Positions 8,850-17,828 of a stretch of DNA of 49,684 bases are shown in pieces. Within the stretch, counting starts at the first letter, position 1, and the number at the start of each line of letters is the position of its first letter. The notes below the pieces were generated by a model. It saw only the letters and a program-made list of their open reading frames with translations. It ran no database searches and was not told where the DNA came from. Location: assembly GCF_023156245.1 (NCBI RefSeq), contig NZ_JAKZAH010000028.1, positions 1-49,684 of the forward strand, read 5' to 3'. A program made the position numbers and the translations under genes. Origin of the DNA: Marinobacter bryozoorum (GTDB lineage Bacteria > Pseudomonadota > Gammaproteobacteria > Pseudomonadales > Oleiphilaceae).

Positions 8850-9998
8850 ATGTCGATTGATCTGACGCCGAGCTGGCAAGACGAAGAACTGTCCATGTTC
8901 CGGGACAGCGTGAGTCGCTTCCTGGAAGCTGAAGTGGCGCCCCGTGATGAAGAAGCCCGCAAGGCGGGTAATGTGGGTTACGAGCTGTGGCGTAAAGCGG
9001 GCGAGATGGGCTTGCTGTGTACGGATATTCCCGAGGAGTTCGGCGGTGCCGGCGGTGACTTCCGTCACGAAGCGGTGGTGGCCGAGGAAATGGGCAAGCG
9101 TGCCCTGACTGGTCTGAACCATTCGGTTCACAGTATCGTGGCCCACTATTTCCTTAACCACGGTACCGACGAGCAGAAAGAAAAGTACCTGCCCCGTATG
9201 GCCCGTGGTGAGCTGGTAGGCGCCATCGCCATGACTGAGCCCGGCACCGGGTCGGACCTGCAGGGTGTGCGCACCCATGCCAAGAAAGATGGCGATCACT
9301 ATGTGATCAACGGTTCAAAGACCTTTATTTCCAACGGCTTCCTGGCCGGCGTGGTACTGGTTGTGGTCAAGACGGACACCAGCCAGGGCGCCAAGGGCAT
9401 GTCCATCATGATCGTGGAGACCGAGAACCAGCCGGGCTACAAGGTGGGTCGCGTACTGGACAAGATCGGTCTGAAGGCCCAGGACACGTCCGAGCTGTTC
9501 TTCGAGGACGTCCGTGTCCACGAAAGCCAGTTGCTTGGCGGCGCAGAAGGTCGTGGTTTTTTCCAGCTGATGGGTGACCTGCCCTATGAGCGTCTGTTCA
9601 TCGGCGTTGGTGCGCAGGCTGCTATGGAAGGGGCCTACAAGGCGACCCTGGATTACGTACGTGAGCGTACTGCTTTCGGTCAGCCCATCGCCGAGTTCCA
9701 GAATACCAAGTTCAAGCTGGCGGAAATTGCCACTACCATCAAGGTGGGGCGGGCCTTTGTGGATGAGTGTGTGCGGGACATGCTGGAAGGCAAGCTGGAC
9801 ACCACCAAGGCGTCCATGGCCAAGCTCTGGGGCAGTGAGAACCAGTGCCGCGTTATCGATGAGTGCCTGCAGCTGTTTGGTGGCTACGGCTACATGAATG
9901 AGTACATGATTGGTCGCATGTATACCGATGCCCGTATTCAGCGGATTTACGGTGGTACCAACGAAATCATGAAAGAGGTGATTTCCCGGTCCCTTTGA
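8850..9998 (+). CDS. Acyl-CoA dehydrogenase
   Basis: A 382-residue FAD acyl-CoA dehydrogenase of normal length. MTEPGTGSDLQG marks the FAD/substrate loop of the middle domain, and RIYGGTNEIMKEVISRSL at the C-terminus contains the Glu that serves as catalytic base in medium/short-chain types. GAGGA precedes the ATG and the gene starts 27 nt after the racemase stop, so both are in one transcript. Acting directly after the racemase, it is the natural candidate to oxidise the (2S)-methylacyl-CoA product; this is inferred from order. Two diverged hairpin elements follow the gene. Confidence 0.94.
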   Translation: MSIDLTPSWQDEELSMFRDSVSRFLEAEVAPRDEEARKAGNVGYELWRKAGEMGLLCTDIPEEFGGAGGDFRHEAVVAEEMGKRALTGLNHSVHSIVAHYFLNHGTDEQKEKYLPRMARGELVGAIAMTEPGTGSDLQGVRTHAKKDGDHYVINGSKTFISNGFLAGVVLVVVKTDTSQGAKGMSIMIVETENQPGYKVGRVLDKIGLKAQDTSELFFEDVRVHESQLLGGAEGRGFFQLMGDLPYERLFIGVGAQAAMEGAYKATLDYVRERTAFGQPIAEFQNTKFKLAEIATTIKVGRAFVDECVRDMLEGKLDTTKASMAKLWGSENQCRVIDECLQLFGGYGYMNEYMIGRMYTDARIQRIYGGTNEIMKEVISRSL

Positions 9999-10060
9999 CG
10001 TTGGAGCACGGCCTTAACTCGAGACTTTCAGAACGTAGACTGATGGTCTCGGGGGCTGGC

Positions 10061-10164
10061 TCCGGGGTGGTGGTCCTTTCGCCGCTGCAATTCACGGCTC
10101 ATCCATGAGCCGACCTTGCACCGCGCCATCCATGGCGCTGCTCTGAAAGGACCACCACCCCGGA
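10061..10164 (+). repeat. Multi-hairpin intergenic element, copy A
   Basis: Outer arms 10061-10080 and 10145-10164 form a perfect 20-bp inverted repeat (TCCGGGGTGGTGGTCCTTTC). Inside are two nested hairpins: TGCAA...TTGCA closing CGGCTC/GAGCCG (10086-10120), and GCGCCA-TCCA-TGGCGC (10123-10138). TCC lies in both loops. Related to copies B-E in layout, loops and junction words. With copy B it fills the gene-free stretch 9999-10453 between two convergent genes; I see no gene or terminator T-tract there. Confidence 0.85.
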
Positions 10165-10275
10165 TCCGTCAGACTGAGTTGCTGATCGCATCATTGATCG
10201 GGCTCGTGTCTGAAAGGGACGAAACTACCGAGGGAAGTCTGGTTTTGTTTAAGCGTTTACCCGCCTAAGTCTGAC

Positions 10276-10386
10276 GGAGGTGTGGTGGGGGGTGTTTCCG
10301 CAGCAGCGCCATGGATGGCGCGGTGCAAGGTCGGTCCAGGACGGACCGTGAATTGCAGCGGAGGAAACACCCCCCACCATGCCTCC
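10276..10386 (-). repeat. Multi-hairpin intergenic element, copy B
   Basis: Inverted copy of element A. Outer arms 10276-10299 and 10363-10386 pair over 22 of 24 bases but differ in sequence from A. Inner hairpins: GCGCCA-TGGA-TGGCGC (10306-10321) and CGGTCC/GGACCG (10332-10348) closed by TGCAA/TTGCA. Compared with A the second stem has compensatory changes (CGGCTC to CGGTCC with matching change on the other side). Confidence 0.85.
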
Positions 10387-10453
10387 AGCCCCCGGGGCCC
10401 AAACAAACCGCCACCCCCGAAGTCCGATAGAAATACGCCCTCAGTGCGAAACC

Positions 10454-13165
10454 TCAGACAATACCGAGACGCCGTGCAATAGCCACAGCCTGGGTCCGGC
10501 TACTGGCATTCAGCTTGGAATTAATATTCCGCAAATGAGTCCGCACGGTACTGTCAGAAACAAACAGCTTCTCCGCCATGGCACTGTTGGAATACCCCTC
10601 CGACAATAACTGCAGAACCCGGATTTCCTTGCGAGTGAGGGGATCCAAAAGCGTGTTTTCGGCCTCCGAGGCCGGCGCCTGTTCCTGGATTTCCGGACCG
10701 AAGGCATCCAGCAGTGACTGGATATACCCCGCCAGGATCGGATCCGTGCGTTCCCCCTGTTCCTTGAGGCTCTGGGAGTACAGCAGCACCAGTGTGCCGG
10801 CTGCAGAGCCCTCATCTACGATCAGTCGCAGGTAGCCCTCCGACGATGCTACATGCAGCACGTCCGCCATGATTTCGAGTGCTTCCCGCAGGCGGGTGCC
10901 CCGGTGCAGGGCGATCGCCTTGAGCAGTTTCAGTTTCAGGGCCCGGCGAAAGCGCTGTTCGTCGTTGGCGTAGGTCAGTTCCCGCTCCAGGTCAGCCAGG
11001 GCCTTGTCCGGTTCACCGGTGGCGATTCTCAGCCGGATCTCTGCCAGTTCGCGGTACTCCAGGTCATTGGCTGGCAGTCGCAGGGTCTGCACCCGTTGCC
11101 ATAGATCCGCATCACCAGCCCGGTCCAGTTCCTGGCGGGCGGCCTCGTAGCGTCGTTGCAGGAGTAACAGGCGGGAGCGCTCCAGCCGCGTTGTTGCAAC
11201 CACCCGGCCCAGGTTGCGGATATGGCCGAGGTGTTCCAGTTCGGTAAGAATACGGAATGCCTGGTCGATCTCCCCCTTGGAGAAGGCAATCCGGGCCAGC
11301 ATGATATCGCTCAGCAGCATATGGTCCGGCAGGCCCACATCCCGGGCCAGGGGGCCATAGACGTGCAGCAGGCGGGCGGCCAGGTCCAGCTGGTTCTGTT
11401 CGTAGATGGCGCCGGCATGGAGCACGCCAGCCCAGGCGTTGCCGTTGGCCTGGCTGAAGGATGAGGCCTGGCGGGTGGCACCTACCGCCAGGCGGAAGCG
11501 GGCAGCCGCCTGGCGCTGGCGCCCTTCCTGCATATCGATAATGCCTTCCACGGTTTCCGAATACATCACATTGAACGAGCTGGCGTAGGTGCCCTGGGCA
11601 TCCCGGGCACCGTCCAGCAGTTGCCGTGCCTTGTTGTACAGCCCCATCACCGAATAGCTGCTTGCCATGGAGTTGATCAGTGCCATGTCGGCAAAGGGCT
11701 GGCAGGTCGGCAGCTCCGGCAGGCCGCGCTCACCGGTTTCGATGGCCTCTTCCTGGCGGTCCATCATGGACAGGGTCAGCGGCCTTATCGCCAGCACATG
11801 GGGTCGGATATGCGGGTTGGTGGACTGTTCCAGCCCGGTTTCCTCAAGCATCTCCAGGGCTTCCGTCGGGCCCCGCGTGAAGCACAGGGCCCATACCCAG
11901 GTCATCTGCAGCTCTTCATCCTGCTTCAGTTGTTCCGGTGGAATGGTACTGAACCACTTGGAGAGCAGGCGCATCCTACCCTGGGACAGCAGGTTGGCGG
12001 CATGGACCCGTAGCAGGCCGAGGGCCCGGTCGTAATCGCCGCCCTCCAGGGCATGGTCAATGGCCGGTACCGGGCGGTTCTCGTTCTCGTACCACTGGGA
12101 CGCCGCGCGATGCAGGGCGGGAATTTCTTCCGGGTATTCGGCGTTCAGCTGTGCCTTGAGGAATTCCGAGAATAGGCTGTGGTAGCGGTAGGTATTCTCG
12201 TCGTTGTCCAGTGGCGTCAGGAAGGTATGGCTACTGGCCAGGTGCGATAGCATGGCCTCTGCGTCAGTATCGGGCAGCAGGGCCTGGCAGATGGATGCGT
12301 TCAGGTGGCGCAGAATGCTGGTGCGCAGCAGGAAGTTCCGCACTGGCCGTGGTTGCAGGGCCAGTACATCATAGGCCAGGTAGTCAGAAATGGTCTGGTC
12401 GGCGCCGGAAAAGCGCTCAATGAAGGCTTCGGGGGAGTCGTGGCTCTCCAGCGCAAGGGAGGCAAGCCACAGGGCCGTCACCCAGCCTTCCGTGCGGTCA
12501 TGGATGCGGGTCAGGTCTTCCTGGGTCAGCGCCAGGTGGCGCCTGGAAATCAGGAAGTCGGTGGTTTCCTCGACGGTAAACCGCAGCTGGCGGGCATCGA
12601 TCTCGAGCAGCTGTCCCCGGGCCCGTAACCGTCCCAGGCCCAGTTCCGGAAGGTTGCGGGTGCCGATAATGAACTGGCCGCGCCTGGGAAGGTGCTCAAC
12701 AATCTCGCGTATCAGGCCCAGTACTGCCGAGTCCTGTACGCGCTCGAAATCGTCCAGGAAAAGGGCAAACGCTGACTGGTGTTCCGACAGGCGTGCCACG
12801 ATATCCAGGGCGGCGTCGCCGGTGGAGGTGAAGGTGCGATCCTCGGGGGAGCCGGCCTCCTTGCCATCCTCTGTCAGCCGAGAGACAGCCGCGTTCAGGT
12901 ACCAGAGGAAGCGGGAAACGTCGTTGTCAGCGTCGTCCAGTGTTAACCAGGCGGTGACCATTCCCTGCGCTTCCATACGGTCCATGCACTGGCTCATGGC
13001 CGTGGTCTTGCCGAAGCCGGCAGGTGCGCGCAGCAGCACCAGGCGCGCAGCGGAGGCACCCAGTATCTTGTCAACCACATCGGTTCGGGGTACCTGCGCC
13101 GCCCTTGATGTGGGAGGGTTGAGCTTGCTGGTCATCAGGACCCGATTGGGGGAAGCAGCTGCCAT
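10454..13165 (-). CDS. MalT-like large ATP-dependent LuxR-family regulator (LAL)
   Basis: A roughly 903-residue regulator, the same size as MalT. After a short N-terminus comes the STAND-type ATPase with Walker A APAGFGKTT (about residues 47-55) and Walker B FALFLDDFE, a long TPR-like helical region, and a C-terminal LuxR/FixJ helix-turn-helix (last ~64 residues, LTRKEIRVLQLLSEGYSN followed by STVRTHLRNI). Family members (MalT, AlkS, AcoK) are inducer-responsive transcription activators. Start chosen at 13165, with AAGGA about 10 nt upstream; 13276 and 13135 are alternatives. It is divergent from the SDR at 13508, whose upstream region holds a perfect TCGTCG palindrome. It is the best local candidate to bind that operator family; this is inference. 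Confidence 0.92.
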   Translation of the reverse strand: MAAASPNRVLMTSKLNPPTSRAAQVPRTDVVDKILGASAARLVLLRAPAGFGKTTAMSQCMDRMEAQGMVTAWLTLDDADNDVSRFLWYLNAAVSRLTEDGKEAGSPEDRTFTSTGDAALDIVARLSEHQSAFALFLDDFERVQDSAVLGLIREIVEHLPRRGQFIIGTRNLPELGLGRLRARGQLLEIDARQLRFTVEETTDFLISRRHLALTQEDLTRIHDRTEGWVTALWLASLALESHDSPEAFIERFSGADQTISDYLAYDVLALQPRPVRNFLLRTSILRHLNASICQALLPDTDAEAMLSHLASSHTFLTPLDNDENTYRYHSLFSEFLKAQLNAEYPEEIPALHRAASQWYENENRPVPAIDHALEGGDYDRALGLLRVHAANLLSQGRMRLLSKWFSTIPPEQLKQDEELQMTWVWALCFTRGPTEALEMLEETGLEQSTNPHIRPHVLAIRPLTLSMMDRQEEAIETGERGLPELPTCQPFADMALINSMASSYSVMGLYNKARQLLDGARDAQGTYASSFNVMYSETVEGIIDMQEGRQRQAAARFRLAVGATRQASSFSQANGNAWAGVLHAGAIYEQNQLDLAARLLHVYGPLARDVGLPDHMLLSDIMLARIAFSKGEIDQAFRILTELEHLGHIRNLGRVVATTRLERSRLLLLQRRYEAARQELDRAGDADLWQRVQTLRLPANDLEYRELAEIRLRIATGEPDKALADLERELTYANDEQRFRRALKLKLLKAIALHRGTRLREALEIMADVLHVASSEGYLRLIVDEGSAAGTLVLLYSQSLKEQGERTDPILAGYIQSLLDAFGPEIQEQAPASEAENTLLDPLTRKEIRVLQLLSEGYSNSAMAEKLFVSDSTVRTHLRNINSKLNASSRTQAVAIARRLGIV

Positions 13166-13366
13166 CGGAGATCTGTCCTTATTATCTGGCCGTGGTCGCA
13201 CTCGGCTGCCTGACCTGTTGTCAGGCAAGGATGATGCGCGCCACAAGCCAGACAGTCTATGCCGACTGCCGAGCAACTCGCAAGTATTGTTCAGCCCACA
13301 AGAATTGCTTGGAAATCAATCCAGTGCAAAATTCACCTTTTGTCGCTACCAGCCTTGCGGGGCAAT

Positions 13367-13382
13367 TCGTCGGATACGACGA
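13367..13382 (+). promoter_or_regulatory. Palindromic operator, site 4
   Basis: Perfect match, TCGTCG-GATA-CGACGA, in the divergent gap between the MalT-like regulator and the SDR at 13508 (125 bp to the SDR start). Flanks AT/TG orient it rightward. CATAAT, a good -10 match, lies 20 nt downstream at 13403-13408. Confidence 0.82.
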
Positions 13383-13507
13383 TGCTGCTTTCCGGGGGAG
13401 TACATAATCTGTAATCCAGGTTTGAGGCCCTGCCTCCGGGGCGAAACCAGAGTCTATTCCAACACATAGCTGAACAAACCAGATACCAGGATAAAAAAGG
13501 AAACGCT

Positions 13508-14290
13508 ATGAAGCTCGATTCTTCTATCAGTGCGGTGGTAACCGGCGGTGCATCCGGCATTGGCGAGGCAGTGGCTCGTCGCCTGGCAGCATCCGGCGTC
13601 AAGGTGGCAATTTTTGACTTCAATGAGGAGCGTGGTGAAGCCATTGCTGCTGAACTGGGTGGCGTATTCTGCAAGGTTGATGTGACCTCCGAAGAAGCCG
13701 TTGATGCCGGCCTTGAAAAGGCCCGGGCCGCCATTGGCCAGGAGCGCATCCTGGTGAACTGTGCGGGTACCGGCAACGCCCACAAAACCGCCAGTCGGGC
13801 CAAGCAGACTGGTGAAATCAAGCACTTTCCCCTGTCTGAGTTCGAAAAGATCATTCAGATCAACCTGATCGGCAGTTTCCGCTGTGCCGCCAAGAGCGCC
13901 GCCGGGATGCTGAACCTCGATGGCATGGAAGACGGCGAGCGCGGTGTTATCGTCAATATCTCTTCCGTCGCTGCCCAGGATGGCCAGATCGGCCAGGCGG
14001 CGTATTCGGCATCCAAGGCCGGTGTGGTGGGTATGACCCTGCCCATGGCCCGTGACCTGATGAATGAAGGCGTGCGGGTCAATACCATCATGCCGGGTCT
14101 GATCAACACCCCACTGATGAATGGCCTGCCGGATAACGTGAAAGAAGCGCTGGCGGCTTCCGTGCCCTTCCCCAAGCGCCTGGGTGAGCCGGACGAGATC
14201 GCCTCCGTTGTGGAGCTGATGGTCACCAACGGTTACTTCAACGGCGAAAGCATCCGCCTGGATGGCGCCATCCGCATGGCACCCCGTTAA
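13508..14290 (+). CDS. SDR, 3-hydroxyacyl-CoA dehydrogenase (HSD10-like)
   Basis: A 260-residue classical SDR. TGGASGIG at residues 12-19 binds NAD(H), NCAG follows at 84-87, and Ser152/153, Tyr166 and Lys170 (YSASK) form the active site. The overall pattern, including the insert between NCAG and the central helix and the C-terminal IRLDGAIRM, resembles HSD17B10-type 2-methyl-3-hydroxyacyl-CoA dehydrogenases. That would suit oxidation of a 2-methyl-3-hydroxyacyl-CoA after the racemase and dehydrogenase steps, an inference from family and context. It is first in a rightward run with its own operator; the thiolase downstream has another. Confidence 0.9.
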   Translation: MKLDSSISAVVTGGASGIGEAVARRLAASGVKVAIFDFNEERGEAIAAELGGVFCKVDVTSEEAVDAGLEKARAAIGQERILVNCAGTGNAHKTASRAKQTGEIKHFPLSEFEKIIQINLIGSFRCAAKSAAGMLNLDGMEDGERGVIVNISSVAAQDGQIGQAAYSASKAGVVGMTLPMARDLMNEGVRVNTIMPGLINTPLMNGLPDNVKEALAASVPFPKRLGEPDEIASVVELMVTNGYFNGESIRLDGAIRMAPR

Positions 14291-14308
14291 GACAACCAGA
14301 ATCGCATT

Positions 14309-14324
14309 TCGTCGCTTTCGACGA
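14309..14324 (+). promoter_or_regulatory. Palindromic operator, site 5
   Basis: Perfect match, TCGTCG-CTTT-CGACGA, 123 bp before the thiolase start at 14448 and only 19 bp after the SDR stop, oriented rightward (TT before, CG after). It implies a separate thiolase promoter although the SDR lies just upstream on the same strand. Confidence 0.8.
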
Positions 14325-14447
14325 CGCCGGGGCAGTGTCTGAGCGCAAGAATGGCTCCCCACTCTCCGGCACAATCCGGCCCTTCATTCCGGCCGGACCA
14401 TAGCTGAATCAAACGCGCCGCAGGGCGGCCAAAACGAGGATATAGAC

Positions 14448-15632
14448 ATGGCAGAAGCATACATTGTAGCCGCATCACGTACCGCCGGTGGCCGCCGGGG
14501 CGGCCGCCTCTCCGGCTGGCACTCCACAGACCTCGCCGGTCTGGTTCTGAACGACCTGGTAGACCGTGTAGACGCAGACCCCAAGCTGATTGATGACGTC
14601 ATCATGGGTTGTGTCATGCAGGTTGGCGAACAGTCCACCAATATCGCCCGTAACGCCGTGCTGGCGTCCAAGCTGCCGGAATCCGTGCCCGGTACCTCTG
14701 TTGACCGTCAGTGCGGCAGCTCGCAGCAGGCCCTTCACTTTGCGGCCCAGGCCGTGATGTCCGGCAGCCAGGACGTTGTGATCGCCGCTGGTGTTGAGAG
14801 CATGACCCGCACCCCCATGGGTGCTTCCCTGACCCTGGCCCAGAAAGCCAACATGGCAGAGCATTACATGGGGCCGAACATCCGCGAGCGCTATCCGGAC
14901 GTGCCCGAGTTCAGCCAGTTCATGGGCGCCGAGATGATGGCCAAGAAATACGGCTTCAGCCGGGAAGACCTGCACAAATTCTCCCTGGAAAGCCACAAGC
15001 GTGCCATTGCGGCCACCGAAGCCGGCAAGTTCAAGAATGAAATCCTGCCGGTACAGGTCAATACCCTCGAGGGAGGTCTCCAGGACGAAATGCACCTGGT
15101 GGACGAAGGTATCCGCTTTGACGCTACCCTGGAAGGCATTGCTGCCGTGAAGCCCATCCAGGAAGGTGGTTTTATCAGTGCTTCCGTCGCCAGCCAGATC
15201 TGTGATGGTGCCACTGGCGTCATGGTCGTCAGTGAGAAAGGCCTGAAGGCACTGGGTGTCGAGCCGCTGGCCCGTATCCACCACATGAGCGTGATCGGCC
15301 ACGATCCGGTCATCATGCTGGAAGCCCCGGTACCGGCGACCCAGGCTGCGCTGAAAAAGACGGGTCTGAACATCAACGACATTGACCTGTTCGAGGTCAA
15401 CGAGGCCTTTGCTCCTGTGCCCATGGCCTGGCTGCAGGTTACCGGTGCTGATCCGGATCGTCTGAACGTGAATGGCGGTGCTATCGCGCTGGGCCATCCG
15501 CTGGGCGCATCAGGTACCAAGCTGATGACCACCCTGGTTAACGCCCTCCATGACCGTGGCGGTCGATATGGTCTGCAGACCATGTGCGAAGGCGGCGGCA
15601 TGGCCAACGTGACCATCATTGAGCGGCTCTGA
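14448..15632 (+). CDS. Thiolase (acetyl-CoA C-acyltransferase), FadA5-like
   Basis: A 394-residue degradative thiolase. The nucleophile is Cys89 in DRQCGSSQQ; the second active-site elements GHPLG (in GGAIALGHPLGASG) and Cys in TMCEGGG are present. The N-terminal pattern GCVMQVGEQSTNIAR and the DRQCGS nucleophile loop resemble, from memory, the steroid side-chain thiolase FadA5 of Mycobacterium more than FadA. It cleaves a 3-ketoacyl-CoA to release acetyl- or propionyl-CoA. Preceded by operator site 5; followed by a strong stem-loop and then the TRAP membrane genes. Confidence 0.93.
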   Translation: MAEAYIVAASRTAGGRRGGRLSGWHSTDLAGLVLNDLVDRVDADPKLIDDVIMGCVMQVGEQSTNIARNAVLASKLPESVPGTSVDRQCGSSQQALHFAAQAVMSGSQDVVIAAGVESMTRTPMGASLTLAQKANMAEHYMGPNIRERYPDVPEFSQFMGAEMMAKKYGFSREDLHKFSLESHKRAIAATEAGKFKNEILPVQVNTLEGGLQDEMHLVDEGIRFDATLEGIAAVKPIQEGGFISASVASQICDGATGVMVVSEKGLKALGVEPLARIHHMSVIGHDPVIMLEAPVPATQAALKKTGLNINDIDLFEVNEAFAPVPMAWLQVTGADPDRLNVNGGAIALGHPLGASGTKLMTTLVNALHDRGGRYGLQTMCEGGGMANVTIIERL

Positions 15633-15637
15633 TGGCT

Positions 15638-15668
15638 GTAAGGGCGGCCTGCAACAGGCCGCCCTTAC
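15638..15668 (+). other. Strong stem-loop after thiolase
   Basis: A perfect 14-bp stem with a 3-nt loop (GTAAGGGCGGCCTG, CAA, complement) starts 5 nt after the thiolase stop and 60 nt before dctQ. No T-tract follows, so it is either a weak terminator or a 3'-end stabiliser that lets dctQM be expressed at a lower level than the thiolase. Confidence 0.7.
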
Positions 15669-15727
15669 ACCTTCGCTCGGCAGCCATACAATAACAATCA
15701 GCCCCTGAGGGGTGAGGAGGTTGCACT

Positions 15728-16267
15728 ATGTATGCAATCGGTCGATTTCTGTCCAAGATAACCAACGTGATTTCTATCATCGGCGGCCTTGCCATCGCCC
15801 TGATGATGTTCCACATCACCTTCGACGTGGTGGGGCGTTACTTCTTCAACACGCCCATTCCGGGCACCATTACCATCGTTTCCTACTACTACATGTCCAT
15901 CGCGGCCTTCATTCCGCTGGCATTCGCCGAGCAGAAGGACGCGCACATCTCCGTTGAGGTGATCACCGAGCATATGCCGGCGTGGCTGCGACACAACCTG
16001 GAACGCTTCGCCATGCTGTGTTCGATGACCGTGTTCGGCTTCCTGGCGGTGCGCACCTTCGGCGAGGCCCAGAAGAAGTACTCCATGGGCGCTTCTATCG
16101 TTCAGGGCAACTCGGATATTTCCATCTGGGTGACTTACTACATGCTGCCCCTCGGTGCCGGGCTGATGACCCTGGTGGTGCTGTACAAGCTGATCAACAG
16201 CTTCCTGCCCGGCGATAGCGGCCTGGACACAGAGCGCGCAAAAGCCGACGAACTCGACCTGGACTGA
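15728..16267 (+). CDS. dctQ: TRAP transporter small membrane subunit (DctQ)
   Basis: A 179-residue inner-membrane protein with the four-helix layout of DctQ: hydrophobic segments near residues 12-32, 47-64, 88-108 and 133-153. The conserved region PGTITIVSYYYM, then FAEQKDAHISVEVI, is typical of the family. GAGGAGG sits 8 nt before the ATG. It ends 15 nt before dctM. No solute-binding protein gene is beside it, so it must be served by one or both DctP proteins at 6459 and 36975. Confidence 0.92.
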   Translation: MYAIGRFLSKITNVISIIGGLAIALMMFHITFDVVGRYFFNTPIPGTITIVSYYYMSIAAFIPLAFAEQKDAHISVEVITEHMPAWLRHNLERFAMLCSMTVFGFLAVRTFGEAQKKYSMGASIVQGNSDISIWVTYYMLPLGAGLMTLVVLYKLINSFLPGDSGLDTERAKADELDLD

Positions 16268-16282
16268 CGAGAGACAACAACA

Positions 16283-17590
16283 ATGAGTGACGTACAGATT
16301 GGCCTCACCGGTCTTGGCCTGATCGTTTTCCTGATTGCACTGCGCATACCCATCGGTGTCACGCTGGTTGGTGTATCGTTCGGTGGCCTGTGGTATCTGA
16401 TGGGCTTCAATGTGGCCTGGGGCTCCATTGGCATTATTCCCTATCAGTTCGCCGCCAACTGGGTGCTCAGCTCGGTACCCATGTTCCTCCTTTTGGGTTT
16501 TGTCTGTTATCACACCCAGTTGACCCAGGGTATGTTCCGGGCTGCGCGCATGTGGCTGTCCGGGGTCCCCGGGGGACTGGCAATTGCTGCTATCTTCGGT
16601 TCCGCCGGCTTTGCGGCGGTGTCTGGCTCCTCGGTGGCTTGTTCGGCGGCCATGGGCCGTATTGCGGTGCCGGAGATGGTGAAGTATCGCTATAACCCGG
16701 AACTGGCTACCGGTACCGTGGCGGTGGCGGGCACCATCGGCGCGCTGATTCCGCCGTCCATCCTGATGATCCTGTATGGCATCATCGCCCAGGAGTCCAT
16801 CACCGGGCTGTTCCTGGGGGGCATCTCTGCCGGTATCCTCACCGCCATCGGTTACATCACCGTGGTACTGGTGCGGGTGAAACTGAACCCGGAGCTGGCG
16901 CCGGACACCAACGAGCATATTCCGTTTTCCGACAAGCTCTGGGCGCTGAAGGATACCTGGCCGGTCATCCTGATCATGGTCGGTATCTTCGGTGGCCTGT
17001 TTGGTGGCATCTTTACCCCGACCGAGGCTGGTGCCGTGGGTGCCTTCCTGTCACTGGTGGTGGCGGCGATCAAGGGTAGCCTGACCTGGCAGCGGTTCCG
17101 GGATGCCATCCTGGAGACCTTGTTGACCACCAGTGCGCTGATCATCATCGCGGTGGGTGCCAGCCTGCTGACCCGCTTCCTGGCGCTCTCCGGAGCCGGT
17201 GACTTCCTGTCCGACTGGATTATCGGCCTGGATGCTTCCACCGTGGTTATCCTGCTGGCCATCGTGCTGGTCTACGTCATGCTGGGCATGTTCCTTGAGC
17301 CCCTTGGTGCCATGCTGCTGACGCTGCCGATCGTACTGCCGATCATCGACAACCTGGGCCTGAGCTTGCTGTGGTTCGGTGTGGTGCTGACCAAGCTGCT
17401 TGAAATCGGCATGATCACGCCGCCCATAGGCATGAACGTGTTCGTGATCAAGAGTGTGGTGGGCAAGCTGGTCACCACGGCGCAGGTGTTCCGGGGGATC
17501 TTCTGGTTCCTCATCATGGACCTGTTCGTGCTGTTCCTGCTGATGACCTTCCCGGATATCATTCTGTTCCTGCCGGGTCTGGGGAAGTAG
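16283..17590 (+). CDS. dctM: TRAP transporter large membrane subunit (DctM)
   Basis: A 435-residue, about 12-helix inner-membrane permease of the DctM family, which uses the Na+ (or H+) gradient to move the substrate handed over by DctP. Recognisable segments include GSAGFAAVSGSSVACSAAMG, the AGTIGALIPPSILMILYG region, and the repeat-related EPLGAMLLTLPIVLPI and IGMITPPIGMNVFVIK. Length is normal. It is the last gene of its unit; an intrinsic terminator follows within 30 bp of the stop. Confidence 0.95.
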   Translation: MSDVQIGLTGLGLIVFLIALRIPIGVTLVGVSFGGLWYLMGFNVAWGSIGIIPYQFAANWVLSSVPMFLLLGFVCYHTQLTQGMFRAARMWLSGVPGGLAIAAIFGSAGFAAVSGSSVACSAAMGRIAVPEMVKYRYNPELATGTVAVAGTIGALIPPSILMILYGIIAQESITGLFLGGISAGILTAIGYITVVLVRVKLNPELAPDTNEHIPFSDKLWALKDTWPVILIMVGIFGGLFGGIFTPTEAGAVGAFLSLVVAAIKGSLTWQRFRDAILETLLTTSALIIIAVGASLLTRFLALSGAGDFLSDWIIGLDASTVVILLAIVLVYVMLGMFLEPLGAMLLTLPIVLPIIDNLGLSLLWFGVVLTKLLEIGMITPPIGMNVFVIKSVVGKLVTTAQVFRGIFWFLIMDLFVLFLLMTFPDIILFLPGLGK

Positions 17591-17616
17591 CTTAGCCAGT
17601 CCTGCGATGTAAAACG

Positions 17617-17653
17617 AAGGCCAGGCCGCGGTTTCCGGTCTGGCCTTTTTTTA
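17617..17653 (+). terminator. Intrinsic terminator after dctM
   Basis: GGCCAG...CTGGCC stem (with additional pairing through GCCG/CGGT) followed by seven T residues, 27 bp after the dctM stop. Confidence 0.85.
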
Positions 17654-17691
17654 TTCTGGTGGGGTGCAAGAGGTCCATCTCCAGAGCCTGG

Positions 17692-17802
17692 GCTCCGCGG
17701 TGGGGGTGTTCTTTCAGAGCAGCGACAGGGATGTCGCGGAAGCGTTGGGGTGGCAGGACGCCCCTCCGACGCGGCGGCGAAAGAACACCCCCGGCGCGGA
17801 GC
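17692..17802 (-). repeat. Multi-hairpin intergenic element, copy C
   Basis: Outer arms 17692-17715 and 17779-17802 pair over 22 of 24 bases. Read on the minus strand it has the same inner sequence as copies D and E, but its second hairpin is GCGACA-TCCC-TGTCGC (17722-17737) where D and E have GGGGCA/TGCCCC: the stem changed on both sides and the TCC loop stayed. Lies between convergent dctM and the hydrolase gene. Confidence 0.85.
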
Positions 17803-17828
17803 TACATACGAACCCTGAGGGCCTGGTG

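Noticed and set aside
15698..16918. Long leftward open frame (406 codons) opposite dctQ/dctM
   Set aside because: Its translation is rich in His, Gln and Gly without hydrophobic pattern or motif, typical of the antisense of GC-rich membrane protein genes; dctQ and dctM have clear family motifs and ribosome sites.
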